Positions 1 to 7,924 of a stretch of 9,818 nucleotides of DNA are shown piece by piece. The stretch's first letter is position 1, and every line of letters starts with the position of its first letter. The translations under genes and the position numbers were made by a program. This DNA is from an uncultured delta proteobacterium (lineage in GTDB: Bacteria > Myxococcota_A > Polyangia > Polyangiales > Polyangiaceae): assembly GCA_903858055.1 (NCBI GenBank), contig CAIOHM010000159.1:1-9818 (forward strand). The letters are read 5' to 3'. The notes beneath the pieces are model-generated. The model was given only the letters and a program-made list of their open reading frames with translations. It was not told where the DNA came from and made no database searches.

Positions 1-1485
<1,485 letters not shown>

Positions 1486-1514
1486 GCACTCCTCCACAAG
1501 GGCAATCCGGCCGG

Positions 1515-1542
1515 AGCGTAGCCCGCCCCGTTCGCTTCGCAA
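1515..1542 (-). promoter_or_regulatory. Possible sigma-70-type promoter of the collagen-like lipoprotein gene
   Basis: On the minus strand TTGCGA (1542-1537, four of six matches to the -35 consensus) and TACGCT (1520-1515, three of six to the -10 consensus) are separated by 16 bp. They lie 29 bp upstream of the ATG, which would leave a short leader containing the GGAGGAG ribosome binding site. The match is weak and rests on sequence alone. The 94-bp region between the two divergent lipoprotein genes (1486-1579) must also carry the promoter of the VWA gene, which I could not identify. Confidence 0.3.
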
Positions 1543-1579
1543 TGGGACATCGTCGCGATCTCGCGGTACGGTTGCCGTC

Positions 1580-2698
1580 ATGCGGAAGGCTTGGGGAATC
1601 TCGATCGTCTCGCTGGCGTTCGGCGCCGTGTTTGCTCTCGGGTGCGGCAGCGACTCCCAGGGCGACAGCACGTTCGAGGTGCCCCCGGTAAGCGACCCGG
1701 ACGGAGGCCCACCGGTGGGGCCCGTGGTCGGCGACGACGCAGCGCTCCCGCTCGATGCGGGCGATGCAGGGTCGTGCGTGCCCACCTACGTGAACGCCGA
1801 CGCGAAGACGCTGAACCTCCTGATCCTCCTCGACAAGTCGAGCTCGACGATCGGCACGAAGTGGAATGCCGCCGTGGCCTCGCTGAGCGCGTTCGTCGCG
1901 GACCCGCGCTCGGCCGGCGTGCGCGTGGGCTTGCAGTTCTTCCCGCGCCCGATCGACGCGACGCCTGCGTGCAGCGTGGGCGCGTACGCACAGCTCCGAG
2001 TTCCGTTCACGGCGCTCCCGGGCGGCGCCTCGCTCATCCAGTCCACGCTGCAGGCGGCCTCGCCCGACGGCACGACGACCCCGACCTACCCCGCTCTCGC
2101 TGGCGCGCTGCTCGCGGCCGCGAACGAGGTCGCTCCGCGCGCGCAGACCGACGTGGGAGCGGTGCTGCTCGTCACCGACGGTGAGCCCGTGGGGCCCGCG
2201 CCGCTTTGCGGCGGCGTCGACCCGACGGACCCCGTGCAGATTGCAAACGTCGCCTCCGCGGCATTCTTCGCGTCGACCTCGGTGCGCACGTTCGTCATCG
2301 GACTCCCTGGTGTCACCCAGGCCACGATCGATCGCATCGCGGCGGCCGGCGGCACGACGAAGGGCTTCCTCATCGACGGCACGCAGGTCGAGTCTGCGCT
2401 CACGCAAACGCTCATCAAGGTGCGAAGCGCCGCGATTCCCTGCGAGTACGGCGTACCCGCCGAGGTGCAGTCGGGCGCCGTGAGCCTCGCCTACGTCAAC
2501 GTGAGCTTCCAGAGCGCGCCGGGCGCCGCACGCGAGACGATCCCGCAGACCACGGACTGCACCACCGGCGGCTGGACCTACCGCACGAGCGGCACCTCGA
2601 CGGCGATCGTGATCTGCCCGAACACGTGCACGCGCCTGCGCGAGAGCGCCGAGGGCAAGGTCGACGTCGCGCTCGGGTGCGCGACGATCATCCGCTGA
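1580..2698 (+). CDS. VWA-domain lipoprotein
   Basis: This encodes a 372-residue putative lipoprotein. The reading frame stays open far upstream, but ATG 1580 is chosen because it alone puts a signal peptide at the N-terminus: M-R-K, a hydrophobic core, then A-L-G-C22. An Asp/Pro/Gly-rich spacer follows. A von Willebrand factor A domain starts near residue 77. Its metal-ion-dependent adhesion site is visible as D85-K-S87-S-S89 after the hydrophobic strand NLLILL, a Thr-rich loop at 165-169 probably supplying the MIDAS threonine, and the later strand VLLVTDGEP with D200. The last 90 or so residues contain several cysteines (in IPCEYG, TTDC, ICPNTC and LGC), a pattern I associate with myxobacterial VWA lipoproteins. 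The domain implies Mg2+-dependent protein binding at the cell envelope; the ligand is unknown. No clear Shine-Dalgarno sequence precedes the start. Confidence 0.88.
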   Translation: MRKAWGISIVSLAFGAVFALGCGSDSQGDSTFEVPPVSDPDGGPPVGPVVGDDAALPLDAGDAGSCVPTYVNADAKTLNLLILLDKSSSTIGTKWNAAVASLSAFVADPRSAGVRVGLQFFPRPIDATPACSVGAYAQLRVPFTALPGGASLIQSTLQAASPDGTTTPTYPALAGALLAAANEVAPRAQTDVGAVLLVTDGEPVGPAPLCGGVDPTDPVQIANVASAAFFASTSVRTFVIGLPGVTQATIDRIAAAGGTTKGFLIDGTQVESALTQTLIKVRSAAIPCEYGVPAEVQSGAVSLAYVNVSFQSAPGAARETIPQTTDCTTGGWTYRTSGTSTAIVICPNTCTRLRESAEGKVDVALGCATIIR

Positions 2699-2719
2699 GC
2701 ACGCGCCAACCGCGGCTCA
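2696..2719. terminator. Candidate bidirectional stem-loop between convergent genes
   Basis: TGAGC (2696-2700) pairs with GCTCA (2715-2719) and CGCG (2702-2705) with CGCG (2711-2714). This gives nine base pairs with one bulged A at 2701 and a five-base loop, CCAAC. The left end is the TGA stop of the VWA gene and the right end is the reverse complement of the TGA stop of lspA, so the hairpin occupies the whole gap plus both stops. Neither side has a T-tract, so it is not a canonical intrinsic terminator. It may instead block transcript 3' ends or assist termination by another route. Confidence 0.5.
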
Positions 2720-3268
2720 ATCGTTCGGCGGCGGACCCGGATCGGGAACGAAGATCGACTCGAGCGCGAGGAGGATCGACCCCACCGTGATGCCGACGTC
2801 CGCGACGTTGAAGGTCGGGAAGTGGTGCGTCGCGCCGCCCCACGTGCCGTACGCATGGAGGAAGTCGATGACGAAGCCGTAGCGCAGGCGATCGACGAGG
2901 TTGCCGATGGCGCCGCCGAGCACGAGCGGGAGCGCGACCTTCGCGAGCCACTGGTCGTGCCGCAGGCGACGGTACGCGACGACGATGACGACGATCGCGA
3001 GCACGCTCACGGTCGGGAAGAACGCCATGCGCACGCGCTCGGGCGCGTCGTGCAGGAACGACCAGGCCCCGCCGCGGTTTCGCGCCAACGAGAAATCGAA
3101 CCAGCCCGGCACGACGTCGATCACGTGCGGGAAGCCTTCGGGGGTCTCGAGGCGCGCTTGAGCCCAAGCTTTCGACGCGAGATCGAGCACCGCGACCACG
3201 GCCGCGACCACGATGAGGAACGGCAACCGCGCGCGGCGGATCGTCGGAGCTGCTTCGGAGACGTTCAT
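2717..3268 (-). CDS. lspA: Lipoprotein signal peptidase (signal peptidase II)
   Basis: This 183-residue protein matches the usual LspA size (about 160-200). LspA is an inner-membrane aspartyl protease that removes the signal peptide of diacylglyceryl-modified prolipoproteins before the lipobox cysteine. Family motifs are clear: N-R-G-G-A-W near 64-69, G-N-L-V-D126-R, then F-N-V-A-D157-V-G. D126 and D157 are the expected catalytic aspartates. Four hydrophobic segments are visible at about 16-30, 83-99, 111-122 and 158-173. ATG 3268 places a short basic region before the first membrane segment, although the Shine-Dalgarno is weak. The gene starts 13 bp after the cheX stop, so it is probably cotranscribed with it. 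The two lipoproteins at the left are plausible substrates, as any cellular lipoprotein would be. Confidence 0.95.
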   Translation of the reverse strand: MNVSEAAPTIRRARLPFLIVVAAVVAVLDLASKAWAQARLETPEGFPHVIDVVPGWFDFSLARNRGGAWSFLHDAPERVRMAFFPTVSVLAIVVIVVAYRRLRHDQWLAKVALPLVLGGAIGNLVDRLRYGFVIDFLHAYGTWGGATHHFPTFNVADVGITVGSILLALESIFVPDPGPPPND

Positions 3269-3281
3269 GAGCGGTGGCGGT

Positions 3282-3725
3282 CTACCAACCCCGCTGGAGA
3301 ATGCCCATCACGACCGGCATTCCCTCGGCTTCGAACGTGTATCGACGGATGAGTTGGCTTTGCGGGAACGCGGCCTCGATGTCGATGACGTTCGAGTGAC
3401 CGGGCATCGAGAGCTGACACGCGACACCGAGACGCGACTTCACGTTGCCTGCGGTGATGTTGGCGAGCTCGCCCATCGCGTCCGCGACCTCTTGCGGCGT
3501 GACCGCACCGCTGTCCGATCCAAACATCGCCGCGGCGAGCCGGCGCGCGAGCTCGTCTTCGCACTGCACGACGACAGAGCCTTCCCAACCACCTGTAATG
3601 TGCACGTAGCCAAAAATGGCGGGCTCGGGAACCTCCACGTCGTCGATGCGCTCGAGCACCATGCCGACGCACGATTCGAAGACGGTTTCCGTCAGTTCGC
3701 AGAGTTCTTCGTCACCGAGCTGCAT
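3282..3725 (-). CDS. cheX: CheX-family CheY-P phosphatase
   Basis: This 147-residue protein is the usual length for CheX (about 150). The catalytic signature of the CheC/CheX/FliY phosphatases, E-x-x-N, appears as G-E86-L-A-N89-I-T-A-G-N in the expected long helix after a T-P-Q-E-V segment. CheX proteins insert this Glu and Asn into the active site of a phosphorylated CheY-type receiver and hydrolyse the aspartyl phosphate. The N-terminal part has a beta-sheet pattern (residues 30-54, ending GSVVVQC) like other family members. The start at ATG 3725 has AAGGA eight bases upstream. A single-domain receiver gene lies 73 bp upstream on the same strand and is the obvious candidate substrate. No CheA, CheW or receptor gene is in the window, so a role outside classical chemotaxis is possible. 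The family assignment is strong; the partner is inferred. Confidence 0.85.
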   Translation of the reverse strand: MQLGDEELCELTETVFESCVGMVLERIDDVEVPEPAIFGYVHITGGWEGSVVVQCEDELARRLAAAMFGSDSGAVTPQEVADAMGELANITAGNVKSRLGVACQLSMPGHSNVIDIEAAFPQSQLIRRYTFEAEGMPVVMGILQRGW

Positions 3726-3798
3726 CCAAAGGTTCCTTCAGGGGACCACCCGAACATGCGGCACGCTTGGCCGGCAACTTCAGGGCTCGCCTCGATAA

Positions 3799-4209
3799 TT
3801 AGCGCGGGCGTCCCCCGGCACGGGTTGCCTGGGTAAGGCGTACGACGCGCATGGTCGCCTCGAGCTGCCGCTCGAGCGCCTCCGTGTTGCCCTTCATCGT
3901 GTACACGCCGTCGAAGCCCTCGGCGACGTACTCCGCCGATTTCGAGGGGTCCGTCGTGTACAGGTAAAAGCGGCACGTGTTGTTCGCGGCGGCCGAGGCC
4001 AGCCGGAGCATGCGCATCGCCTCGGTCCCGGTGATGCCGGGCATGTGGTAGTCGATGATCGCAACCTGGCAGTCACGGACGCTCTCGCAGGCTTTTTGGA
4101 CCGTGAGCGCGGTCGCGACCTCGTAGCCCGCCTTCTCGAGGCGCTCGCGCACCACGTCGAGGATCGGCTGACTGTCGTCCAAGACCAGGATCTTTCCCTT
4201 CGACGCCAT
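3799..4209 (-). CDS. Single-domain response regulator (CheY-like receiver)
   Basis: This is a 136-residue stand-alone receiver domain. Visible active-site residues are the acidic pair D11-D12 (in ILVLDDS), phosphoacceptor D53 (in AIIDYHMPG), T85/T86 at the end of beta-4 (in YLYTTDPS) and K106 at the end of beta-5 (in VYTMKG). The usual Pro after that Lys is replaced by Gly. About 15 basic residues (RVVRLTQATRAGGRPR) follow the receiver and no output domain is attached. The frame stays open upstream to 4365, but the extension has no family resemblance. ATG 4209 puts beta-1 at residues 6-11, and GGAGGAG at 4227-4221 with nearer GAGAG sequences precedes it. It is the first gene of the receiver-cheX-lspA run. 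The cognate kinase is not identifiable. Confidence 0.92.
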   Translation of the reverse strand: MASKGKILVLDDSQPILDVVRERLEKAGYEVATALTVQKACESVRDCQVAIIDYHMPGITGTEAMRMLRLASAAANNTCRFYLYTTDPSKSAEYVAEGFDGVYTMKGNTEALERQLEATMRVVRLTQATRAGGRPR

Positions 4210-4330
4210 TGCGGCTCTCTCTCCTCCGCCGTCCCAAAAGAGGACCTCCACCGAGGTTATGGATTTCGCGCCCCCTGCGAAGCCCAAATCGACGTGACGC
4301 GTGCTCGCGGCGTTCCGCGTCATCAAGCAC

Positions 4331-4363
4331 GAGAGGCGCAGGACCTGCGGCCCCACGCCTCTC
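4331..4363 (-). terminator. Candidate hairpin terminator downstream of the histone-H1-like gene
   Basis: GAGAGGCG (4331-4338) and CGCCTCTC (4356-4363) are perfect inverted repeats of 8 bp around a 17-base loop. The hairpin begins 21 bp beyond the stop of the minus-strand gene at 4385. No T-run follows on the minus strand, so intrinsic termination would be weak. The rest of the 175-bp gap (4210-4384) would have to hold the promoter of the receiver-cheX-lspA run; I found no convincing -35/-10 pair in it. Confidence 0.4.
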
Positions 4364-4384
4364 ACGTCACGCCTCGGGCCCCCT

Positions 4385-5191
4385 TCAGAAGCGGCCGGGC
4401 GGCTTCATCGGCAGCGCCGTGCTCGAGACGGGCGCCGGCGGAACCTTCGCCGCGGGAGCGAGCGTGTCCGCGCGGGACGGCGCCGGGCCCGGCACGTCGA
4501 CGGCGTCGAGCGCAGCGAGCGCGAGCGTCAGGCGGTCGAGGCCGTACGACTCGGCAGCCGACTGGTGGAAGGTCTTCACGATGCGCACGAGCCGGAGACC
4601 CACGGTGCGACCGAGCTCGGTTTCACGCTCGAGGAACGCGTCGAAGGCCGCAAAGCCCTTGGCCTCGTACAGGCGGCGCGCTTCGATCTCTTGCAGGATG
4701 ACGCCGAGCGGGAAGAAGTTCTTGTTCACGTTGCGCTTGAGGGCCTTGAGGTCCTGCAGGCGCCGGTGAAGCTCCGCAATGCGCTCCTTGATGTCGGTCG
4801 CGTTCGCGGGCGTGCGCAACGTGGCGCGGGCGCTACCGGGAGGCGGCGGCTCGGCCGCGCGGGCACGGGCCTCGGCCGCGTGCTTTGCGGCGTGACGGGC
4901 TGCCCACGGCGCCGCACCACGAAGCCCCATGCGACGCTTCGGCTCGGCCGCGGCGGCCTTCCCGCCCTTCGCGGGCTTCTCGGCCTTGGCGCCCTTCGCC
5001 CCTTTTGCGCTCGCCTTCACGGCCTTCGCAGGTTTGGCTGCCGCAGCCTTCGCGACCTTCGCGGGCTTCGCTGCCGTGGCCTTCGCGGCTGGCTTCGCGG
5101 GCTTCGCCGCAGCCTTGGGCTTCGCGGCTGCGCCCGTCGTCTTCGTGGCCTTGGCCACTTTCCCCTTCGCCGCTTGCTTCGCCTTCGCCAT
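4385..5191 (-). CDS. Histone-H1-like Lys/Ala-rich tail fused to an uncharacterised helical domain
   Basis: This encodes 268 residues. ATG 5191 is preferred over an upstream in-frame ATG at 5281 because the lysine-rich tail begins exactly here and GAGAG lies a few bases upstream. Residues 1-89 are almost entirely Lys, Ala and Pro in AKPAK-type repeats, like eukaryotic histone H1 tails and bacterial Hc1/AlgP-like proteins; such tails bind DNA non-specifically. Residues 90-132 form an Arg/Ala/Pro-rich linker. Residues 133-153 (IKERIAELHRRLQDLKAL) look like a short amphipathic helix or coiled coil. Residues 155-230 form a compact predicted helical domain with a central LYEAKGFAAFDAFLERE motif. 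That motif is reminiscent of phage and plasmid DNA-binding domains of the form KGF-x-x-F, but I cannot assign the family. A nucleoid-associated role is inference. The tail is encoded by degenerate DNA repeats rich in CTTCGCGGGCTTC. Confidence 0.75.
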   Translation of the reverse strand: MAKAKQAAKGKVAKATKTTGAAAKPKAAAKPAKPAAKATAAKPAKVAKAAAAKPAKAVKASAKGAKGAKAEKPAKGGKAAAAEPKRRMGLRGAAPWAARHAAKHAAEARARAAEPPPPGSARATLRTPANATDIKERIAELHRRLQDLKALKRNVNKNFFPLGVILQEIEARRLYEAKGFAAFDAFLERETELGRTVGLRLVRIVKTFHQSAAESYGLDRLTLALAALDAVDVPGPAPSRADTLAPAAKVPPAPVSSTALPMKPPGRF

Positions 5192-5308
5192 GAGCTCTCT
5201 CGTGAGCGTCGTGCGGACACCTGCCCACGACTCCTCACCGCGGCCTCCTAGCAAAACGAAACCTCCGCCGACAACAATCACGCCAACGCAGCGCAGCGCG
5301 TTATCGCG

Positions 5309-5839
5309 TCACGACGCCGGCTTCGCGGCGCGCGTGCGCTTGGCCTTCGGCGTCTCCGTCGCCCCGCCGCCCTGGAGCGAACGCACGACCTCCAGGACTT
5401 TCTCAGCGTGTCCGTCCACCTTGACGCTCGGGAACACGTGCGCAACGCGGCCGCTCGGGTCGATCACGAAGGTCGATCGGATGACGCCTTGGACCTTCTT
5501 CCCGTACATCAGTTTCTCGCCATAGGCTCCGAACGCCTCGTGAACGGCGAGGTCCGGGTCGGCAAGCAGCTCCACCTCGAGCGCGTATTTGTCCCGAAAC
5601 TTGCAGAGTGCAGCGACCTTGTCTTTCGAAATGCCGAAAACCTTTACGCCAAGTTCGCCGAACGCAGCGCGGTGCGCGGTGAAGGCCTGCGCTTCGCGCG
5701 TGCATCCGGGCGTGTCCGCTTTGGGGTAGAAGTACAGCACCCACCAGCCGCCTTGCAGCGAGGCGCTCGTGACGAGGCGACCTGCGTCGGATTCGAGGGA
5801 GAATTCGGGGACGGGGGAGCCTGCGGCGATCATGGTCAT
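5309..5839 (-). CDS. bcp: Peroxiredoxin, Bcp/PrxQ type, without the usual resolving cysteine
   Basis: The predicted 176-residue protein has the AhpC/TSA fold signature of bacterioferritin-comigratory proteins, thiol peroxidases that reduce H2O2 and organic hydroperoxides in the cytoplasm. The peroxidatic site is Y-P-K-A-D-T43-P-G-C46-T, with R121 in the later V-I-R-S-T-F strand as the expected active-site Arg. Many Bcp proteins carry the resolving cysteine five residues after the peroxidatic one; here that position is Q51. The only other cysteine is C79, so the enzyme may be 1-Cys or use C79 atypically. The last dozen residues (KAKRTRAAKPAS) form a basic tail beyond the family core. ATG 5839 is chosen; ATG 5833 two codons later is equally possible. 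The much longer open frame upstream shows no homology. The gene lies 117 bp upstream of the histone-like gene on the same strand. Confidence 0.92.
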   Translation of the reverse strand: MTMIAAGSPVPEFSLESDAGRLVTSASLQGGWWVLYFYPKADTPGCTREAQAFTAHRAAFGELGVKVFGISKDKVAALCKFRDKYALEVELLADPDLAVHEAFGAYGEKLMYGKKVQGVIRSTFVIDPSGRVAHVFPSVKVDGHAEKVLEVVRSLQGGGATETPKAKRTRAAKPAS

Positions 5840-5855
5840 GGCGCTACTCACGGTT

Positions 5856-5876
5856 GGGTCGGCTTCGAGCCGACTC
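5856..5876. promoter_or_regulatory. Inverted repeat in the divergent promoter region
   Basis: GGGTCGGCT (5856-5864) and AGCCGACTC (5868-5876) form nine pairs (one G-T) around a TCG loop. The element lies in the 106 bp between the divergent peroxiredoxin and GTPase genes. On the plus strand it almost fills the spacer between a very weak TTGGGT (5854-5859) and TCGGAT (5877-5882) pair 17 bp apart. It could be a repressor operator or an RNA hairpin in a leader. Which gene it controls cannot be told from the sequence. Confidence 0.35.
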
Positions 5877-5945
5877 TCGGATGCACGACCACCGGATCGC
5901 ATCGCGCGCGTCGACCGGCATCGCAGCCCGTGCGACGATGCGCGG

Positions 5946-6683
5946 GTGAACCTCAACGCTGCAGCCCGAGAGCTCTCGCTCAAGTTCGTGTATTGCGGGC
6001 CGCCGCTCAGCGGCAAGACGACGAACGTCAAGGGCCTGCACCATGCCCTCGCTCCCGGGCACCGCGGGCGCCTCATGAGCCTCGACACGGCCGACGACCG
6101 CACGCTCTTCTTCGACATGCTGCCCGTTGCGCTCACGGTGCCAAGCCCCTCCCATGCGCCGTTCTCGCTGCGCGTGCGACTCTTCTCGGTGCCCGGTCAG
6201 CTCGTGCACGCCACGACGCGCAAAGTCGTCCTTCAAGGCGCCGACGGCGTGGTCTTCGTGGCAGACTCGCGCCTCGAAGAGACGCAGGCGAACGCCCAGA
6301 GCTTCGCGGAGCTCCGCCAGCACCTCGCCGAACTGGGTCCCGCCGGACGCGGGCTGCCCATCGTCATGCAGTTCAACAAGCGCGACCTCAGCGAGATTCG
6401 CGAAGACGATGAGCTCGAGCTGCTCGCGCGTGACAGCCAGGAGCCCGTGTTCCGCGCGGTCGCGATCCGCGGCGAAGGCGTGCGCGAGACGTTCCTCTCG
6501 CTGCTCGCGCTCGTTTGGGCGCGCCTCGATCGACGCGGTCAGCTCTCCGAGCCCTTCGGCCTCGATGCGCCCGGGGCCGTGAACGCCGTGACCCGCGCGC
6601 TCGGCTGGTCCATCGACATCGACGCGTGCGCAGCGGCGAGCGTCGCGCACTCGTTCGGCCTCGCGAACGGAGTCGAGCCATGA
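5946..6683 (+). CDS. MglA-like Ras-family GTPase
   Basis: This 245-residue protein resembles MglA, the small GTPase that sets cell polarity and motility in Myxococcus. In order: P-loop G18-P-P-L-S-G-K24-T-T; switch I D-R52-T53-L-F-F-D; the atypical G3 motif S-V-P-G-Q85 instead of DxxG, characteristic of MglA; the strand G-V-V-F-V-A-D; G4 N144-K-R-D147; and the G5-region segment A-V-A-I-R-G-E-G-V. R52 and Q85 correspond to residues used for GTP hydrolysis in MglA, so activity is plausible. Compared with MglA (about 195 residues) there is a Pro/Ser-rich insertion near 64-72 and a C-terminal extension of about 45 residues. GTG 5946 is chosen from alignment of the first strand; no good Shine-Dalgarno precedes it. 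The stop overlaps the kinase start (ATGA at 6680), indicating translational coupling. No MglB-type GAP is in the window. Confidence 0.88.
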   Translation: MNLNAAARELSLKFVYCGPPLSGKTTNVKGLHHALAPGHRGRLMSLDTADDRTLFFDMLPVALTVPSPSHAPFSLRVRLFSVPGQLVHATTRKVVLQGADGVVFVADSRLEETQANAQSFAELRQHLAELGPAGRGLPIVMQFNKRDLSEIREDDELELLARDSQEPVFRAVAIRGEGVRETFLSLLALVWARLDRRGQLSEPFGLDAPGAVNAVTRALGWSIDIDACAAASVAHSFGLANGVEP

Positions 6684-7924
6684 CCGGAGTACGCTCCTTC
6701 GACGACGCCTTCTTGCCGTCTCTCCGCACGCTCGGGGACGACGACGCGCTCCGGGAGTTCTTGCAGAGCACCGCGGATCTGCATCGGCTCACCGTCGCGA
6801 TCGACGAGCCCGACGGTAAGTCGTTCGTGCTGGCGGGTGAGGCTTCCACCCCCAACCCGATGGCCCCAACGTCGTGGGTCGGCGATCCCATCGTCTACGA
6901 CGGGGTGAACATCGGGCTCCTCCGAGTGGGCCATGGCCCCGACCGCAGCGAGGCGGAGGTGGAGCGCATTCTCGCGCACGTGAGGCTCGTGCTCGATCTG
7001 CTCCTCCACCACGGCCACCGCTCGGCGGTTGCTGCGGCGCTCCAAGAGGCGACCATGCGCGAGCACGTGCGCCAGGTGACGATCCAAAACGAAGAGCTAC
7101 GCGCGGCCTACGAGCACGTGCGCCAGCTCGACCGGCTCAAGATCGACTTCCTCGGCACGGTCAGCCACGAGCTGCGCACGCCGCTCACGTCGATCCTCGG
7201 GTACGGCGAGATGCTCGTCCAAGGCGTAGCCGGCGAGCTCCAAACGGAGCAGCGCGAGTTCGTGCAGACGATCCGTGAGAAGGGCGAGCACCTCCTGCAG
7301 CTCATCAACGGCATGCTCGACACGGCGAAGCTCGAGAGCGGCACGCTCGAGGTACACCGCGCGCAACTCCTCCTCCCTCCGCTCCTCGAGAGCGTGGCCG
7401 CCACCTTCGTCCCTCACGCGCGCCGCCGCACGCAGCGGCTCGAGCTCGACGTGGGCACCGACGTGCTCGAGGTCTTCGGCGACGGCGTGCGCCTGCGGCA
7501 GGTGTTCATGAACCTCGTCGACAACGCCCTCAAGTTCTCTCCGAAGGGCGAGACCGTGCGGCTCGAGGCCCGCCTCGTGGTCTCGGCCCTCTACGACGGA
7601 CAGCCGATCGGCGACGACGAGCTCTCGCCGACGGTTGCCTACGATGCGGTCGAGGTGCGCGTGCGCGACCGCGGCCCTGGCATTCCCCTCGACGAACACG
7701 GGCGCATCTTCGACCCGTTTTACCAGGTCGACTCCTCACAAACGCGCAAGCACCAGGGCGCTGGCCTCGGCCTCGCCATCTGCAAGCGGCTCGTCGAAGC
7801 CCACGACGGACGCATCGTCGTCGAAGCCAACGACCCCCAAGGCACCTGCTTCGTCGTCACGTTGCCCATCGCTCCCCCCGACCGCGAGCGACGCACGCGC
7901 TTGCGAGGCTCGCTGAGGCCATGA
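6680..7924 (+). CDS. Soluble sensor histidine kinase
   Basis: This is a 414-residue kinase without transmembrane segments. Residues 1-110 form an alpha/beta sensor-like region with alternating strands (RLTVAID, KSFVLAG, NIGLLRVG) that looks like a small GAF- or PocR-type domain; I could not assign it. A helical stalk or coiled coil spans about 115-155. The HisKA domain has phosphoacceptor H163 in F-L-G-T-V-S-H-E-L-R-T-P. The HATPase domain shows the N box with N282 (NLVDNALKFS), the G1 box D330-R-G-P-G, the F box F344-D-P-F and the G2 box G360-A-G-L-G-L. About 20 extra residues (roughly 300-322) lie between the N and G1 boxes. All residues for autophosphorylation are present. The start overlaps the GTPase stop and its own stop overlaps the thiL start. 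No response regulator is adjacent on this strand. Confidence 0.93.
   Translation: MTGVRSFDDAFLPSLRTLGDDDALREFLQSTADLHRLTVAIDEPDGKSFVLAGEASTPNPMAPTSWVGDPIVYDGVNIGLLRVGHGPDRSEAEVERILAHVRLVLDLLLHHGHRSAVAAALQEATMREHVRQVTIQNEELRAAYEHVRQLDRLKIDFLGTVSHELRTPLTSILGYGEMLVQGVAGELQTEQREFVQTIREKGEHLLQLINGMLDTAKLESGTLEVHRAQLLLPPLLESVAATFVPHARRRTQRLELDVGTDVLEVFGDGVRLRQVFMNLVDNALKFSPKGETVRLEARLVVSALYDGQPIGDDELSPTVAYDAVEVRVRDRGPGIPLDEHGRIFDPFYQVDSSQTRKHQGAGLGLAICKRLVEAHDGRIVVEANDPQGTCFVVTLPIAPPDRERRTRLRGSLRP

Noticed and set aside
4210..4365. N-terminal extension of the response regulator
   Set aside because: The extra residues resemble no receiver sequence and ATG 4209 has purine-rich sequences suited to ribosome binding upstream.
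4950..5185. Repeated CTTCGCGGGCTTC units as a possible direct-repeat or CRISPR-like array
   Set aside because: The repeats are degenerate, lack regular spacers and are explained by coding for AKPAK-type protein repeats.
4301..5251. Arg/Leu-rich open reading frame of 316 codons on the plus strand
   Set aside because: It is the antisense of the Lys/Ala-rich gene; its composition is explained by the repeated codons on the other strand.
5848..5895. Possible tRNA T-arm (GGCTTCGAGCC within a hairpin)
   Set aside because: The loop and its closing base do not fit the T-arm consensus, there is no CCA end, and no D- or anticodon arm fits in the space available.
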